Shown: positions 34,754 to 44,752 of the stretch, in pieces
How positions within the stretch are numbered: the first letter of the stretch is position 1
Layout: each line of letters begins with the position of its first letter
Origin: Methylomagnum ishizawai
GTDB taxonomy: Bacteria; Pseudomonadota; Gammaproteobacteria; Methylococcales; Methylococcaceae
Assembly: GCF_900155475.1 (NCBI RefSeq)
Contig: NZ_FXAM01000001.1
Coordinates: forward strand, 4,102,881 to 4,166,880
DNA: 64,000 nt
Direction: 5' to 3'
Made by a program: the position numbers and the translations under genes
The notes under the pieces: generated by a model
Databases searched by the model: none
Seen by the model: only the letters and a program-made list of their open reading frames with translations
Told to the model about the DNA's origin: nothing

Positions 34754-36352
34754 ATGCAACACATCATAGACAATACGCTCCTCATCAAAGGGCACCCCCC
34801 ACCCGACCCCGAGGGTGGCGAACCGGCACAAGCCGTGCCGTTCGACGGGGAAACCCTCGGCCCGCAGATCATCGCCCACCTCCAGGCCGGTGTGGCCGTC
34901 CTCGACCCTGGCCTGCGCTACCGGGTCTGGAACCGCTATATGGAAACCCTGAGCGGCCTGCCCGCCAGCGCGGTGTTGGGCCGCCATCCGGGCGAGGTGT
35001 TCCCATGGATGCGCGATGCGGGCATCGTCGCCGGGCTGGAACGCTGCCTGGCCGGCCAATGGATCCGCCAACCCGACACCCGGTTCGCTCCCATGGCCCA
35101 GGGCCGGGAAACCTGGGTGGCGGGCTGGTCGGTGCCGCTGCGCGACGGACAGGGCCGGGTCGTCGGCGTCCTGAACTGCGTCCAGGACGTGACCGAGCGC
35201 CGGCGGATCGAAACCCGCCTGAACGAGCAAGCCGGGCAATTGCACACCGCCGACCGCCGCAAGCATGAATTCCTGGCGATGCTGGCCCATGAACTCAGGA
35301 ATCCGCTGGCCCCGATCCGCCACGCCGTCGATATCCTCAGGCGGACGGAGGCCAACCCGACCCTGGCGGCGCGCTACCGGGAGGTGATCGGCCACCAAGT
35401 CGAGCATCTGGCGCGGCTGGTGGATGATTTGCTGGAGGTGTCGCGGCTCAGCCTGGGCAAGATCGGGCTACGCAAGGCGCGGGTGACGGTGGCGGAGATC
35501 GTGGCGCAGGCCATGGAAACCAGCGCCCCGCTGATCGAAGCCCGAGGCCACGCCCTGTCGCTGGAACTGCCCGCCGAACCGCTGTGGATCGAGGGCGATC
35601 CCCTGCGCCTGGCCCAGGCGGTCGCGAACCTGCTGGACAACGCCGCCAAATACACCGATGCGGGCGGACATCTCGGGCTGGGCGTCGAAGCCCTGGGCGA
35701 CCAAATTATCATCCGGGTCCGCGATAGCGGGCGTGGCATCGACCCCGCCCTCCTGCCGGAATTGTTCGAGCTGTTCTTCCAGGCCGGACGCGGCCTGGAC
35801 CGCGCCGAGGGCGGGCTGGGCCTGGGCCTGTCGCTGGCCCGGCGCTTGGTGGAAATGCATGGTGGCCAGCTGCGGGCTTTCAGCGCGGGTCCGGGCCAGG
35901 GCAGCGAATTCGTCATCAGTCTGCCCCGGCGAACCGCCCCGGCGGTCCCGGTCACCACGCCGCCCCGGCCCGGAGCAACACCGCGCCGCCTGCGCCTGCT
36001 GGTGGTGGACGACAACCACGACGCGGCGGAAAGCCTGGCTTTGCTACTGCGGCTCGACGGCCATGAAGTGCTGCTCGCCCACGACGGGGCGCAGGCCGTG
36101 CCCCTGGCCCTGGCCGAAAATCCCGAAGCCGTGCTGCTCGATATCGGCCTGCCCGGACTCGACGGCTACGAAGCCTGCCGCCGGATGCGGGCGGGCGGGC
36201 TCAAGGACACGCTGATCGTCGCGGTCACCGGCTATGGCCAGGAAGAAGACCGCCGCCGTTCGCGGGAGGCGGGTTTCGACGCGCATCTGGTCAAGCCGGT
36301 GGATCAAGCGGCGATCCAACCCTTGCTCGCGGCCAGGCGGGCCTTGGGCTAG
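34754..36352 (+). CDS. Hybrid sensor histidine kinase (PAS-HisKA-HATPase-REC)
   Basis: A 532-residue cytoplasmic sensor with no membrane segment. A PAS domain (~35-150) is followed by HisKA with H179 in MLAHELRNPL, the HATPase domain (DNAAKY, DSGRGID, GGLGLGLSLARRL) and a C-terminal receiver with the phospho-acceptor D463 in LLDIGLPGLDGYE and Lys in LVKP. The PAS ligand is unknown. No DNA-binding response regulator lies beside it. It is monocistronic and divergent from the SmbP-like gene. Confidence 0.93.
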   Translation: MQHIIDNTLLIKGHPPPDPEGGEPAQAVPFDGETLGPQIIAHLQAGVAVLDPGLRYRVWNRYMETLSGLPASAVLGRHPGEVFPWMRDAGIVAGLERCLAGQWIRQPDTRFAPMAQGRETWVAGWSVPLRDGQGRVVGVLNCVQDVTERRRIETRLNEQAGQLHTADRRKHEFLAMLAHELRNPLAPIRHAVDILRRTEANPTLAARYREVIGHQVEHLARLVDDLLEVSRLSLGKIGLRKARVTVAEIVAQAMETSAPLIEARGHALSLELPAEPLWIEGDPLRLAQAVANLLDNAAKYTDAGGHLGLGVEALGDQIIIRVRDSGRGIDPALLPELFELFFQAGRGLDRAEGGLGLGLSLARRLVEMHGGQLRAFSAGPGQGSEFVISLPRRTAPAVPVTTPPRPGATPRRLRLLVVDDNHDAAESLALLLRLDGHEVLLAHDGAQAVPLALAENPEAVLLDIGLPGLDGYEACRRMRAGGLKDTLIVAVTGYGQEEDRRRSREAGFDAHLVKPVDQAAIQPLLAARRALG

Positions 36353-36437
36353 CCCATTGCGGGACCGGGCGCGGGGCGGAACCCGGCTTGGTGTAAAATC
36401 GGGCCACCCGCTTCCCGGCCCGCCACAGGACACGCCC

Positions 36438-36746
36438 ATGCCGAAATCCGCCCTCCCCGCCCTACTCGCGCTCTTCCTCGCCGCCTGCGCCGAGAATCCC
36501 CTGCGGGCGGATTCCTCCCCCGCCTTCCTGGCCGGCTACAACGATGGCTGCGCCACCGGCAGCGCCCGGCTCGACCCCAAAGCACCGCCCCAAACCACCG
36601 TCCTCAACAAAACCCGCTACAACTCGGAACCCGACTACGCCAGCGGCTGGCAGAACGGCCTGCGCGAATGCGACGGGTCCAATCTGGCGAACAATCCCAA
36701 CAACCCCAACGAGCAGGTCGATATCTTCGGGCAGGATTGGTACTAA
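36438..36746 (+). CDS. Small lipoprotein, unknown function
   Basis: A 102-residue lipoprotein with lipobox LAACAEN at residues ~13-19. The mature part contains [34 protein letters not shown] and an Asn/Pro-rich end. The GYxDGC...YxxGWxxGxxxC pattern occurs in several short uncharacterised gammaproteobacterial lipoproteins. AGGA precedes the ATG. Its stop overlaps the 3' end of the convergent alcohol dehydrogenase gene by 4 bases. Confidence 0.75.
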   Translation: MPKSALPALLALFLAACAENPLRADSSPAFLAGYNDGCATGSARLDPKAPPQTTVLNKTRYNSEPDYASGWQNGLRECDGSNLANNPNNPNEQVDIFGQDWY

Positions 36747-37801
36747 ACCGCCGCTTCCCGCCCCAGGCTGGCGATATCGATCACGAAGCGGTAGCGCACA
36801 TCGCTACGCAACATGCGCTCGTAGGCCGCGTTGATATCCTGGATATCGATCAGTTCGACATCCGCCGCCACGCCCGTCCCGGCGCAGAAATCCAGCATCT
36901 CCTGGGTTTCGCGGATGCCGCCGATCAAGGAACCGGCCAAGCGCTTGCGCTTCATGATCAAGGCCGGGGCGGCCAGCAAGGTGGGTTCCGGCACGCCGAC
37001 CAGGACCATGGTGCCATCGCGGCGCAAGAGGTTGAGATAGGCGTTGTAATCGTGCGCCGCCGACACCGTGTCGAGGATGAAATCGAAGCGCCCGGCGTGC
37101 TGGACGAAGGCCGCCGGATCGTGGGTCGCGACGAAAGCGTCCGCCCCCAGCCGCTCGGCATCGCCAAGCTTATTGGGCGAATGGCTCAACACGGTCACAT
37201 GCGCCCCCAGGGCCTTGCCGAATTTCACGCCCATATGGCCGAGGCCGCCCAGGCCCAGCACCGCCAGCCGGGTTCCCGCCACCACCCCGAACCGCCGCAG
37301 CGGCGAATAGGTGGTGATCCCCGCGCACAGCAAGGGCGCAGCCCGCTCCAAGGGAATCGCATCCGGGATGCGCAGCACATAATCCTGGTCCACGGTGATG
37401 CGGGTGGAATAGCCGCCATAAGTCGGCGTTTTACCGTCGCGCTCATGGCTGTTGTAGGTGAAGGCGATGCCGCCCTCGCAGAATTGCTCCTCGCCCGCCG
37501 CGCAGGCTTCGCAGACTCGGCAGGAATCGACGAAACAGCCGACGCCGACGCTGTCGCCGACCCGCCACCTCTGGACTTCGGACCCGATGGCGGCGACCCG
37601 CCCGACGATTTCATGGCCCGGCACCATCGGGAAGACCGCCCCGCCCCATTCGTCGCGGGCCTGGTGGATATCGGAATGGCAGACCCCGCAATAGAGGATA
37701 TCGATCAAGACATCGCGCGGCCCCGGCTCGCGGCGGTCGATGGCGAACGGAGCCAACGGAGCGTTGGCCCGGACGGCGGCATAAGCGGGTGTTTTCAGCA
37801 T
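36743..37801 (-). CDS. NAD(P)-dependent zinc alcohol dehydrogenase (YahK-like)
   Basis: A 352-residue medium-chain dehydrogenase of the cinnamyl-alcohol/YahK group. Catalytic zinc ligands are in CGVCHSDIH and PGHEIVG. The structural zinc loop is [15 protein letters not shown]. The Rossmann motif is [17 protein letters not shown]. It reduces aldehydes with NADPH in related proteins. The 3' end meets the lipoprotein gene. It lies 70 bases after the envelope operon on the same strand. Confidence 0.93.
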   Translation of the reverse strand: MLKTPAYAAVRANAPLAPFAIDRREPGPRDVLIDILYCGVCHSDIHQARDEWGGAVFPMVPGHEIVGRVAAIGSEVQRWRVGDSVGVGCFVDSCRVCEACAAGEEQFCEGGIAFTYNSHERDGKTPTYGGYSTRITVDQDYVLRIPDAIPLERAAPLLCAGITTYSPLRRFGVVAGTRLAVLGLGGLGHMGVKFGKALGAHVTVLSHSPNKLGDAERLGADAFVATHDPAAFVQHAGRFDFILDTVSAAHDYNAYLNLLRRDGTMVLVGVPEPTLLAAPALIMKRKRLAGSLIGGIRETQEMLDFCAGTGVAADVELIDIQDINAAYERMLRSDVRYRFVIDIASLGREAAV

Positions 37802-37871
37802 GATGGCGACCTCGACAGGTTGAAAAACTCAAGGACACGGACGGCGGGGCACCCAGGCCCGCACCCCAAAC

Positions 37872-39032
37872 TCAAAATGCCAGCGCCAAGCCCAGCATTC
37901 CCAGCACCGAGGGCGTGAACCGGGTGGTGCCGCCGCTGGCCTGGCCGTAGACCGAAAGCCGCCGATTCACCGTCCAGACGAACCCGCCACCCACGGCGTT
38001 CTGGCGGAACTGGTTGTTGCCGGTGCCAAACACGACCTGGGCATTGGGCAGGCGCGGCAGGGTCATGGCGTTGTAGAACCCATGCACGAACACGGCGAAA
38101 TCCTTGTTGAACAAATCGCGCTGCAAGCCCCATTGGAAACTGAATTCCCAATCGTTGTTGCCGGCGGCATCCTGCACGCGGGTCGCGCCCAGGTTGTATT
38201 CCAGGTCGATTTCCCAGGGCAGGGATTGGTCGAAGTTGAAGGTGAACGAAGGCTGGGTGCCGCCATTGAACTCGGCGCTGCCGAGCCACTGGGTCTGGAT
38301 ATAGGCCTCGAAACCGGCGGCGGGCAGGAAATAATCCTGCTTCTCCGTCCACATTTGGATTTTGGTATCGAAGGCGATGGGTGAAAAACCCCAGCTGGAC
38401 GCGGAACCCCCGATCCAACTCACGCCATTGCCGAACAGGCGCAGTTCGATATCGTCGGTCGCGCCGTAGCGCAGCAGGAATTCGGCGTTGTACTGGGCCG
38501 GGCTGGCCTTGCCCGCCGAGCCATAGTAGGTGAAGGGCGAGAATTCCACATAGGCCCGCCCTTGCGGCAAGGTGAAGGCGCTGTTGGGGAAATTGGCGAG
38601 GTCCGGGCCGGGGTTGGCGATATCGGGTTCCGAGCGCCAGCGCTCGATGTTCTCGGGCAAACGGGCGCGGGAACGGTTGTAGCGCCCTTTGAAGAACTCC
38701 TCCTTGGCCTGGTCGGCGCGGCTATCGGCGTAGGCGTCGAACTGCTGGTAGCCGTCGAAGCCGGTCCGGTCCGCCGAGCGGGGCTCGGTGCCGACCTGGG
38801 CGTGCTTCCAGAACAAGCGCCGCGCCAAGAACCGGCCATATTCGCGGAATTTCTCGTAGGGCAGGTTGGCCTGGGGCAAGGGCGGGAGGGCCGGTTGCGG
38901 AACCGCCACCGCTGGGGCGACCTGGGGTCGCCATTGGGCACATCCCGGCAAGGCGGCCAACACAGACGCCAGCAATGCCCAGCGCACGGGGACGGCGACG
39001 ACCGGAACGGTGGCGGGGAACGGATGGCGCAT
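37872..39032 (-). CDS. Outer-membrane barrel-like protein (MetA-pathway type)
   Basis: A 386-residue exported protein. The N-terminus has a long hydrophobic signal ending in a lipobox LPGCAQW. After a Pro-rich linker and a charged helical segment, residues ~150-386 have alternating aromatic beta-strands and end in LALAF, as expected for an outer-membrane barrel. The fold resembles the MetA-pathway of phenol degradation family; the transported substrate is unknown. It lies 24 bases after the 39057-39530 gene in a minus-strand operon. Confidence 0.6.
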   Translation of the reverse strand: MRHPFPATVPVVAVPVRWALLASVLAALPGCAQWRPQVAPAVAVPQPALPPLPQANLPYEKFREYGRFLARRLFWKHAQVGTEPRSADRTGFDGYQQFDAYADSRADQAKEEFFKGRYNRSRARLPENIERWRSEPDIANPGPDLANFPNSAFTLPQGRAYVEFSPFTYYGSAGKASPAQYNAEFLLRYGATDDIELRLFGNGVSWIGGSASSWGFSPIAFDTKIQMWTEKQDYFLPAAGFEAYIQTQWLGSAEFNGGTQPSFTFNFDQSLPWEIDLEYNLGATRVQDAAGNNDWEFSFQWGLQRDLFNKDFAVFVHGFYNAMTLPRLPNAQVVFGTGNNQFRQNAVGGGFVWTVNRRLSVYGQASGGTTRFTPSVLGMLGLALAF

Positions 39033-39056
39033 GGCGGCCTCGCGGCGGTTGTTGGG

Positions 39057-39530
39057 CTATTTGACCAGGGGTATCTCTTCCGCGATACCGGCCTCGACGG
39101 AAAAATAGATTTTGCTCTCGATTTGATAATAGCGGGCCAGCTTCTTGACCGGCAGGGCGTGCTCGAACTCCAGGTAATACTGCTTCATCAGGCGGAAACG
39201 CTGCTCGGTCAGCTCGATGCGGTCGCGTATGAATTTCTTCGCCTCGGCCTCCGACATCTCGTCGTAGTTCTCGCCGAACTCGGCGATGCTGGCGCGGCGG
39301 CGCTCGATCAAAACCCCCACCGCCCGTTGGTAGCGTTCATACAGCGGCCAGAACCGCGTCGCCTCGTCCGGGGTGAGTTGGAGATTGCTTGCGATCAGAT
39401 CGCGGCGCTCCTGGTTGAAGCGGGCGGCGGCCTGGGCCAATTCGGGATCGGCCACGCCTTCTTCCGCCCCGGCGGAAACGGCCAGGGCCAAGCAACCTGC
39501 GCTCAAGATAATACGCCCGGCATGTTTCAT
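39057..39530 (-). CDS. Periplasmic helical protein with LTPDEATRFWPLY motif
   Basis: A 157-residue exported protein. The signal peptide ends near SAGA-EE. The mature part is helical, with LTPDEATRFWPLYERYQ, and ends in KKLARYYQIESKIYFS and an IPL-containing tail, a pattern seen in Spy/CpxP-like envelope proteins. I chose the ATG at 39528-39530, preceded by AAGGTGG. The function is not known. It lies between mutM (13 bases) and the barrel protein, so it is part of the same operon. Confidence 0.7.
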   Translation of the reverse strand: MKHAGRIILSAGCLALAVSAGAEEGVADPELAQAAARFNQERRDLIASNLQLTPDEATRFWPLYERYQRAVGVLIERRRASIAEFGENYDEMSEAEAKKFIRDRIELTEQRFRLMKQYYLEFEHALPVKKLARYYQIESKIYFSVEAGIAEEIPLVK

Positions 39531-39543
39531 CGACACCACCTTC

Positions 39544-40359
39544 TCAATGTTGGCAAGTGGGACACCAATAGGTCGCCCGCTGCCCCAGCCGTTCCAACCG
39601 GACCGGGGCGGCGCAGGCCCGGCAGGGTTCGCCCGCCCGGCCATAGACCCGCAAAGTCTGCTGGAAATAACCGGGATGGCCGGCCTCGTTCACGAAATCG
39701 CGCAACGTCGTCCCGCCCTGCGCTATCGAAGCCGCCAGCACCTCGCGAACGGCAGCGGCCAGCCGCTCATAACCCGCCAAGGATACCCGTCCGGCGGCGC
39801 GGGTGGGCAGGAGGCCGGCCATGAACAAGGCTTCGTTGGCGTAGATGTTCCCGACCCCGACCACCACATGGCTGTCCATCAGGAAAGCCTTGACCGCCGT
39901 ATTGCGCCCTTCCGCCCGCCGGTGGAGGTAGGCTCCGCTGAAATCCGCCTCCAAGGGTTCCGGTCCCAGCGCGGCCAGCAAGGGATGGGCGCGAGGATCG
40001 GCCTCGGTCCACAGCAAACAACCGAAGCGGCGCGGATCGTGGAAGCGCAGGCATAGGCCGTTGCCAAGGACCAGATCGAAATGGTCGTGCTTGCGGGGCG
40101 GCAGGGCGGGATCGCAGACCCTGAGGCTGCCGGACATGCCGAGATGCAGGATCAAGCATCCCGCCGCCGTGTCCAGCAGGAGATATTTGCCGCGCCGCCT
40201 GACCGCCACCACCGCCAAGCCGGGCAGCTTATCCGGCAAATCCGGTGGAATCGGCCAGCGCAGCCGGGATTCCCTGACCACCAGGGCCACGATGCCCTGC
40301 CCCAGCGCGTGCGGCTCGATGCCGCGGCGGGTGGTTTCGACTTCGGGTAATTCCGGCAT
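39544..40359 (-). CDS. mutM: Formamidopyrimidine-DNA glycosylase MutM
   Basis: Repairs 8-oxoguanine and formamidopyrimidine in DNA. It has 271 residues starting MPELPEVETTRRGI, with catalytic P2 and E3 after Met removal. Further motifs: HLGMSGSLR, GVGNIYANEALF, and a zinc finger with CRAC and CPTC at the C-terminus. The length is normal. It follows the DUF4340 gene by 2 bases, so it belongs to the ABC transporter operon although the function is unrelated. Confidence 0.97.
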   Translation of the reverse strand: MPELPEVETTRRGIEPHALGQGIVALVVRESRLRWPIPPDLPDKLPGLAVVAVRRRGKYLLLDTAAGCLILHLGMSGSLRVCDPALPPRKHDHFDLVLGNGLCLRFHDPRRFGCLLWTEADPRAHPLLAALGPEPLEADFSGAYLHRRAEGRNTAVKAFLMDSHVVVGVGNIYANEALFMAGLLPTRAAGRVSLAGYERLAAAVREVLAASIAQGGTTLRDFVNEAGHPGYFQQTLRVYGRAGEPCRACAAPVRLERLGQRATYWCPTCQH

Positions 40360-40361
40360 GG

Positions 40362-41381
40362 TTATTCTTCGCCCGAGGAATCCATAGGTTCCTCGTCGGC
40401 TTCGCCCTGGCCCTGGCCATGGTCATGGCCTTCGGCCCCGCCATCGTCCTCGCCCGCCGCGCCCTCCTCGTCCATATCGGGATAGCCGGGGTCGGATTCC
40501 TCGTCCCCGTTGGCGTCCTTGCCATCGGCGGCGGGCTGGCCCGCCGCCGGGGCCGGTTTCGGCAGGTTCAGCAATTGGCGGGCGGTCTCGCCGGTCAGTT
40601 CGTATTGCAGGCCCAGTTCGGGCCGGGCCAGGACCGGATCGGGTTCGCGGCGGATGATGACGAACTCGACCGGATTGCCCTCCGCCAAGCCGATCCGCAC
40701 CGGATCGCCCTGGGCTGGCGGTTCCAGGCGGCGCACATCGATGGCCCGCGCCGTGGCCCACAGGGTCGCCAGCTCCGGGAGGTCCGAGCGGTTGTTGGGC
40801 GCGGCGGCCTCCTGGGTCCATTTGCCGTCCGGTCCCAGCGTGGCCTTGAGCCCCGGCACCACGATCTCGCGGACCTTGGCGTTCTCGGGCAAGAGTTTCT
40901 TGTCCACGTAATCGGTGGCGGCGGCCTGCAAGTGATGGAAGAAATTATCGTTGACCAGGTGCAAGGTCTCGCCCACCCGCACATAGCGCCGCATATCGAT
41001 GGGATCGGAACCGCCGAACACCAGGGTGGTCCCGCCCAGGATCAAGCTGGCCTTGGGCTTGTCCAGCTCGAATTTTTGGAGTTCCTCCGGCTTGAGGGGA
41101 TAGGCGGCCTCGCTGTTGGACCGGGCGATATCGATGAGCTGGCGCACCCGGATTTCATTGGCCGGGGCTTGGATGGGCGCGGTCAACCGCCAATGGCCGT
41201 CCTTTTTCTCGAAGACGATGGTTTCCTTGTTCTGGAGCGTGATCTTGTCCAGGGCGGCCTCGTCCACCGGGGCCAGCGCCTGGTTTTCCGCTTCTTCCTT
41301 GCCGGGTTCGAGGATCGCCAACGCGCCCAGGACGACGACGATCACCAACAACGCCAGGTTCAGGAACAGTCTCGATTTCAT
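40362..41381 (-). CDS. DUF4340 protein with acidic His-rich tail
   Basis: A 339-residue protein with one N-terminal membrane anchor and a DUF4340 body (ITLQNKETIVFEKKDGHWRL, a repeated beta pattern). The last ~55 residues are almost all Asp, Glu, Gly and His (EGHDHGQGQGEADEEP), which is not usual for DUF4340. The domain accompanies GldG-like ABC systems. It lies 1 base after the GldG-like gene. The role is unknown; the tail could bind metal or positively charged partners. Confidence 0.8.
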   Translation of the reverse strand: MKSRLFLNLALLVIVVVLGALAILEPGKEEAENQALAPVDEAALDKITLQNKETIVFEKKDGHWRLTAPIQAPANEIRVRQLIDIARSNSEAAYPLKPEELQKFELDKPKASLILGGTTLVFGGSDPIDMRRYVRVGETLHLVNDNFFHHLQAAATDYVDKKLLPENAKVREIVVPGLKATLGPDGKWTQEAAAPNNRSDLPELATLWATARAIDVRRLEPPAQGDPVRIGLAEGNPVEFVIIRREPDPVLARPELGLQYELTGETARQLLNLPKPAPAAGQPAADGKDANGDEESDPGYPDMDEEGAAGEDDGGAEGHDHGQGQGEADEEPMDSSGEE

Positions 41382-41382
41382 A

Positions 41383-42921
41383 TCAACGTCTCCGGCGCTT
41401 GAACCAGATGGTCGCCCCCGTCCCGATCAGGATCAGCGGCAGGATGAACAGGAAACCCACGGCGATGGCACCGGACGCGAGGGGGGCGAGGTCCAGCTTG
41501 CTATCCGGGGCGACCTTGGCCGGGATGTTGATGAGGTTATCGCTGCGACCCAACCATTGCACGAGGTTCAAGCCCAAGTCGAGGTTGCCGCCATTGCCCA
41601 GATAAGCATTGGACAGGAAATCGCCGTCGCCTACCACCACGATACGCTGGTTGATGGGCGGCGCGGGCGGTGCCTTGGGGGCTTCGGCGGGTTTGGCGGC
41701 TTCCCGTGGTTGGGCCGCTTCCGGCTTGGCGGCGGGTTTGGGCGCGGTTTCTGGTTTGACCGGTTTTTTGCTAGTGGCCGGGGTCGGCGCTTCGGCCTTG
41801 GCCGGAGGCTCGGACTGGGCCGGGGATTCCGGCTTGGGCGGCGCGGGCGGCTGCACTTGCCGGGTCAGGGTATAGCCGATATCCAGGGGACCGGAGCGCT
41901 CGCCCTTGGCCGGTTCGAACACCACCTTGCCCTTGACCTCGCCGCTTTCGGTCCAGGAGCGCGGCAAGGTGCTGAGGAAGGCTTCCTTCTCGAATTCGCC
42001 GTCCTCCTTGGCGACGAGGGCGGTGGCGATGGGGAACACCGTCATTTCCTCGAAGCCCTGGGTGATGGGGCTGGGCGGATATTCGGCCACCAGGGCGAAG
42101 GTGGGGTCGTCGATCCCCAAGACCTGGGTGGAGGCATCGACCACCACGCCGGGCAGGAACGACAGCCCCAGTTGCGCGGCCAAGCCTTGCAAGCCGTGCT
42201 GCTCGCCGGGATCGACCAGCCACAACAGGTTGCCGCCCTTTTGGACATAGGCTTCGAGTTGCTTGAGTTCGCCGGGCAGCAAATCGACACGGGGACCGGC
42301 CAGCACCAGCACATCGGTGTTGTCGGGAATATCCGGCGTGATCGCCAGATTCAGCAGGGACACCACCAAGCCCTTGCGCCTGAGTTCGTCGCCGAACTGG
42401 CCGAGGTCGTGGTTGGCCTCGCCTTGGGGTGAGCGCTCGCCATGGCCTTCCAGGAACACCACATGGCGTTCCTCGGGTGTCGCCAAGCGTTGTAAGGCAT
42501 TGGTCAGGCTGGTTTCGGCGGGTTCCTGGATTTTCTCGGTGCGGCCCTGGTATTCGACGATCAGTTCGCCATCCATGCTAATGCCGAGTTCGCGCACCTT
42601 GTCGGGCTGGGTGTCGGGGTTGACGAAATCCAGGGTCAAATCCGGCTTGAAGCGGCGGTAGCGCCCCACCTGGTCGGCGATGCGCTCGCGGAGTTGGGGG
42701 GTTTCGCGGGCATAGGCGGTGATCGTGACCGGGCCTGGCAGCAGGTCCAGTACCTTGCGGCTGCCTTCCGACAAGGTGTGGCGATGGCTGGCGGTCCAAT
42801 CGAACTGGGCCGTATAGCGGGTGCTCAACCAGCCCACCAAGCCCACCACGGCCAGGAACAACAAGGTGAACAACAAATTCTGTAGGCGCAGTTCAAGATG
42901 GGTTTTGCGGTTGATCTTCAT
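41383..42921 (-). CDS. GldG-like ABC auxiliary membrane protein
   Basis: A 512-residue protein with an N-terminal membrane helix, a large periplasmic domain of the GldG/ABC_transp_aux type (TITAYARETPQLRERIADQV, VVFLEGHGERSPQGEANHDLG, VLAGPRVDLLPGELKQLEAY) and a C-terminal membrane helix. Between ~residues 335 and 410 lies a Pro/Ala/Lys-rich linker absent from most relatives. It overlaps the permease gene by 4 bases. The ABC system is related to the gliding or exopolysaccharide-type GldA/F/G complexes; its substrate is unknown. Confidence 0.85.
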   Translation of the reverse strand: MKINRKTHLELRLQNLLFTLLFLAVVGLVGWLSTRYTAQFDWTASHRHTLSEGSRKVLDLLPGPVTITAYARETPQLRERIADQVGRYRRFKPDLTLDFVNPDTQPDKVRELGISMDGELIVEYQGRTEKIQEPAETSLTNALQRLATPEERHVVFLEGHGERSPQGEANHDLGQFGDELRRKGLVVSLLNLAITPDIPDNTDVLVLAGPRVDLLPGELKQLEAYVQKGGNLLWLVDPGEQHGLQGLAAQLGLSFLPGVVVDASTQVLGIDDPTFALVAEYPPSPITQGFEEMTVFPIATALVAKEDGEFEKEAFLSTLPRSWTESGEVKGKVVFEPAKGERSGPLDIGYTLTRQVQPPAPPKPESPAQSEPPAKAEAPTPATSKKPVKPETAPKPAAKPEAAQPREAAKPAEAPKAPPAPPINQRIVVVGDGDFLSNAYLGNGGNLDLGLNLVQWLGRSDNLINIPAKVAPDSKLDLAPLASGAIAVGFLFILPLILIGTGATIWFKRRRR

Positions 42922-43664
42922 TTTTGCAGGCGGTCGTTATCCAGGGTGTGGACGCTCAACACCAGGAAGGTGAGGATGAACAGCAGGAAATACACGAGGT
43001 CGGTGGTGGAGACCAAGCCTTTCAACAGGGCTTCGTAATGGCGCAACAGCGACAGGTATTCCAACACCCCGCCCGCGCCGCGCTCGCTCCAATTGATGAT
43101 CCACAGCAACAGGGATACGCCGAAAGTCACGACACCGGCCACGGTCGGCTGGCTGGCGAGGGCCGAGATATATAGCCCCACCGCCGCCAAGGACGCCAGC
43201 AACAATAGCAAGGCCAGGACGCAAGCCGCCAATTTACCGGGGTCCAAGGTGCCGCCCAGGAACAAGGACAAAGGCATCAGCACCAGCAAGCCCACCACGC
43301 TGAACAACAAGCCCAACACGCCCAGATATTTGCCCAGCACGATCTCGGCGATGGACACCGGCGCGGTGAACAGGAGGCTCAAGGTGCGGTTGCGGCGCTC
43401 CTCGCTGATGAGGCGCATGGTGAGGAGCGGGGTCACGAACAACAGGATCACCCCGGCGTTGCCGAACAAGGGCGCGACCACCAGGTCGGTGACGCCGGGC
43501 GCGTCGGGCATCCCGGCGATACGGGCCTGGAGGTCGAGGTAATAATCCAATTGGACCAGGAACATGAAGGCCAGGATGATCTGGATCACGCCCAGGATCG
43601 ACCAGGCCAGGGGCGACAGGAATAAGCTGCGGAACTCGCGCTCCGCGATGGTGAAGGCCATCAT
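42918..43664 (-). CDS. ABC transporter permease (GldF/ABC-2 type)
   Basis: A 248-residue integral membrane protein with about six hydrophobic helices. It starts MMAFTIAEREFRSLFLSPLAW, the ABC-2 start pattern, and has RLISEERRNRTLSLL after helix 2, typical of GldF-type permeases. The start overlaps the ATPase stop (ATGA). Together with the ATPase and the GldG-like protein it forms one ABC system. Confidence 0.9.
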   Translation of the reverse strand: MMAFTIAEREFRSLFLSPLAWSILGVIQIILAFMFLVQLDYYLDLQARIAGMPDAPGVTDLVVAPLFGNAGVILLFVTPLLTMRLISEERRNRTLSLLFTAPVSIAEIVLGKYLGVLGLLFSVVGLLVLMPLSLFLGGTLDPGKLAACVLALLLLLASLAAVGLYISALASQPTVAGVVTFGVSLLLWIINWSERGAGGVLEYLSLLRHYEALLKGLVSTTDLVYFLLFILTFLVLSVHTLDNDRLQK

Positions 43665-44617
43665 AGGTCGGATTCCTCCGGGTGCGGCTCGGTCAGGACG
43701 GCGTGTTGGGTGATATCGATGAAGATTTCTTCCATGCTCAAACGTTCGGGGCTGATGGAAATCAAACCCGCGCCCTGTCCGACCACGATCTCCGTGACCC
43801 GCTCGGCGGGGTTCTTATCCTTGTCGTGATAGATGCGGTAGCGTCCGCCGCCCAGGTCGTCGATGCGCTGCACGCCATCGACGAAGCGCAGGCGTTCCAA
43901 ATCGGGCGCGCCGCGGGTTTCCATGATGAGGCTGGACGCCCGCATCCTTTGGGTCAGGCCGTCGATGCTGTCGTTCATCACCAATTGGCCCTGGTGGATG
44001 ATCTGCACTCGGGTACAGGATTCCTGCACCTCGGGCAGGATGTGGGTGGAGAGGATGATGCCGTGGTCCTGGCCCAGTTCGCGGATGAGTCCCCGGATTT
44101 CGCGGATTTGGATGGGGTCGAGGCCGACCGTGGGTTCGTCGAGGATGATGACGGCGGGATTGTGCAAGATGGCCTGGGCGATGCCCACCCGCTGCTGGTA
44201 GCCCTTGGACAGGTTGCCGATCAAGCGCCCGCCGACATCGATCAGGCCACAGCGCTCCTTGGCCTGGGCCACCGCCGCCTTGAGCTTGACGCCCACGAGG
44301 CTGTGGAGCTTGCCGCAATATTCGAGGAATTCATCGACGGTGAGGTCGCGGTAGACCGGCGGCACTTCCGGCAAATACCCCAGTTCGCGCTTGGCTTCCT
44401 TGGGGTGGTCGAGGATATCGACGCCATTGATGAGGATCAGGCCGGAAGTCGGGGCGAGGTTGCCGCAGATCATCTGCATGGTGGAGGACTTGCCCGCGCC
44501 GTTCGGCCCGAGGAAGCCCAGGATTTCGCCCTTTTCCAGGGTGAAACTGACATTGTTCACGGCGCAATGCTCGCCGTAATAGCGGTAAAGCTGTTCGACT
44601 TGGATGAGATGGGTCAT
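43661..44617 (-). CDS. ABC transporter ATP-binding protein
   Basis: A 318-residue ATPase. Walker A is GPNGAGKSS, the signature is LSKGYQQRVG, Walker B is VIILDEPTVGLD and the switch is STHILPEV. A C-terminal extension (~235-318) follows the nucleotide-binding domain, as in ABC-2 exporters of the GldA type. It is the first gene of a minus-strand operon that runs on to the barrel protein at 37872. Confidence 0.94.
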   Translation of the reverse strand: MTHLIQVEQLYRYYGEHCAVNNVSFTLEKGEILGFLGPNGAGKSSTMQMICGNLAPTSGLILINGVDILDHPKEAKRELGYLPEVPPVYRDLTVDEFLEYCGKLHSLVGVKLKAAVAQAKERCGLIDVGGRLIGNLSKGYQQRVGIAQAILHNPAVIILDEPTVGLDPIQIREIRGLIRELGQDHGIILSTHILPEVQESCTRVQIIHQGQLVMNDSIDGLTQRMRASSLIMETRGAPDLERLRFVDGVQRIDDLGGGRYRIYHDKDKNPAERVTEIVVGQGAGLISISPERLSMEEIFIDITQHAVLTEPHPEESDL

Positions 44618-44752
44618 CGTGGCTGGATATTCGCGGTCATGTAAAACGTGGAATCCGGGCGTCGGTTAAGCGCCGGGTAAGATACAAAAATTCTTCCGGC
44701 AGGTACAAATGACGGGGCGGGATGGGGGATTGCCCGCGCCACCCGGCGTTTT

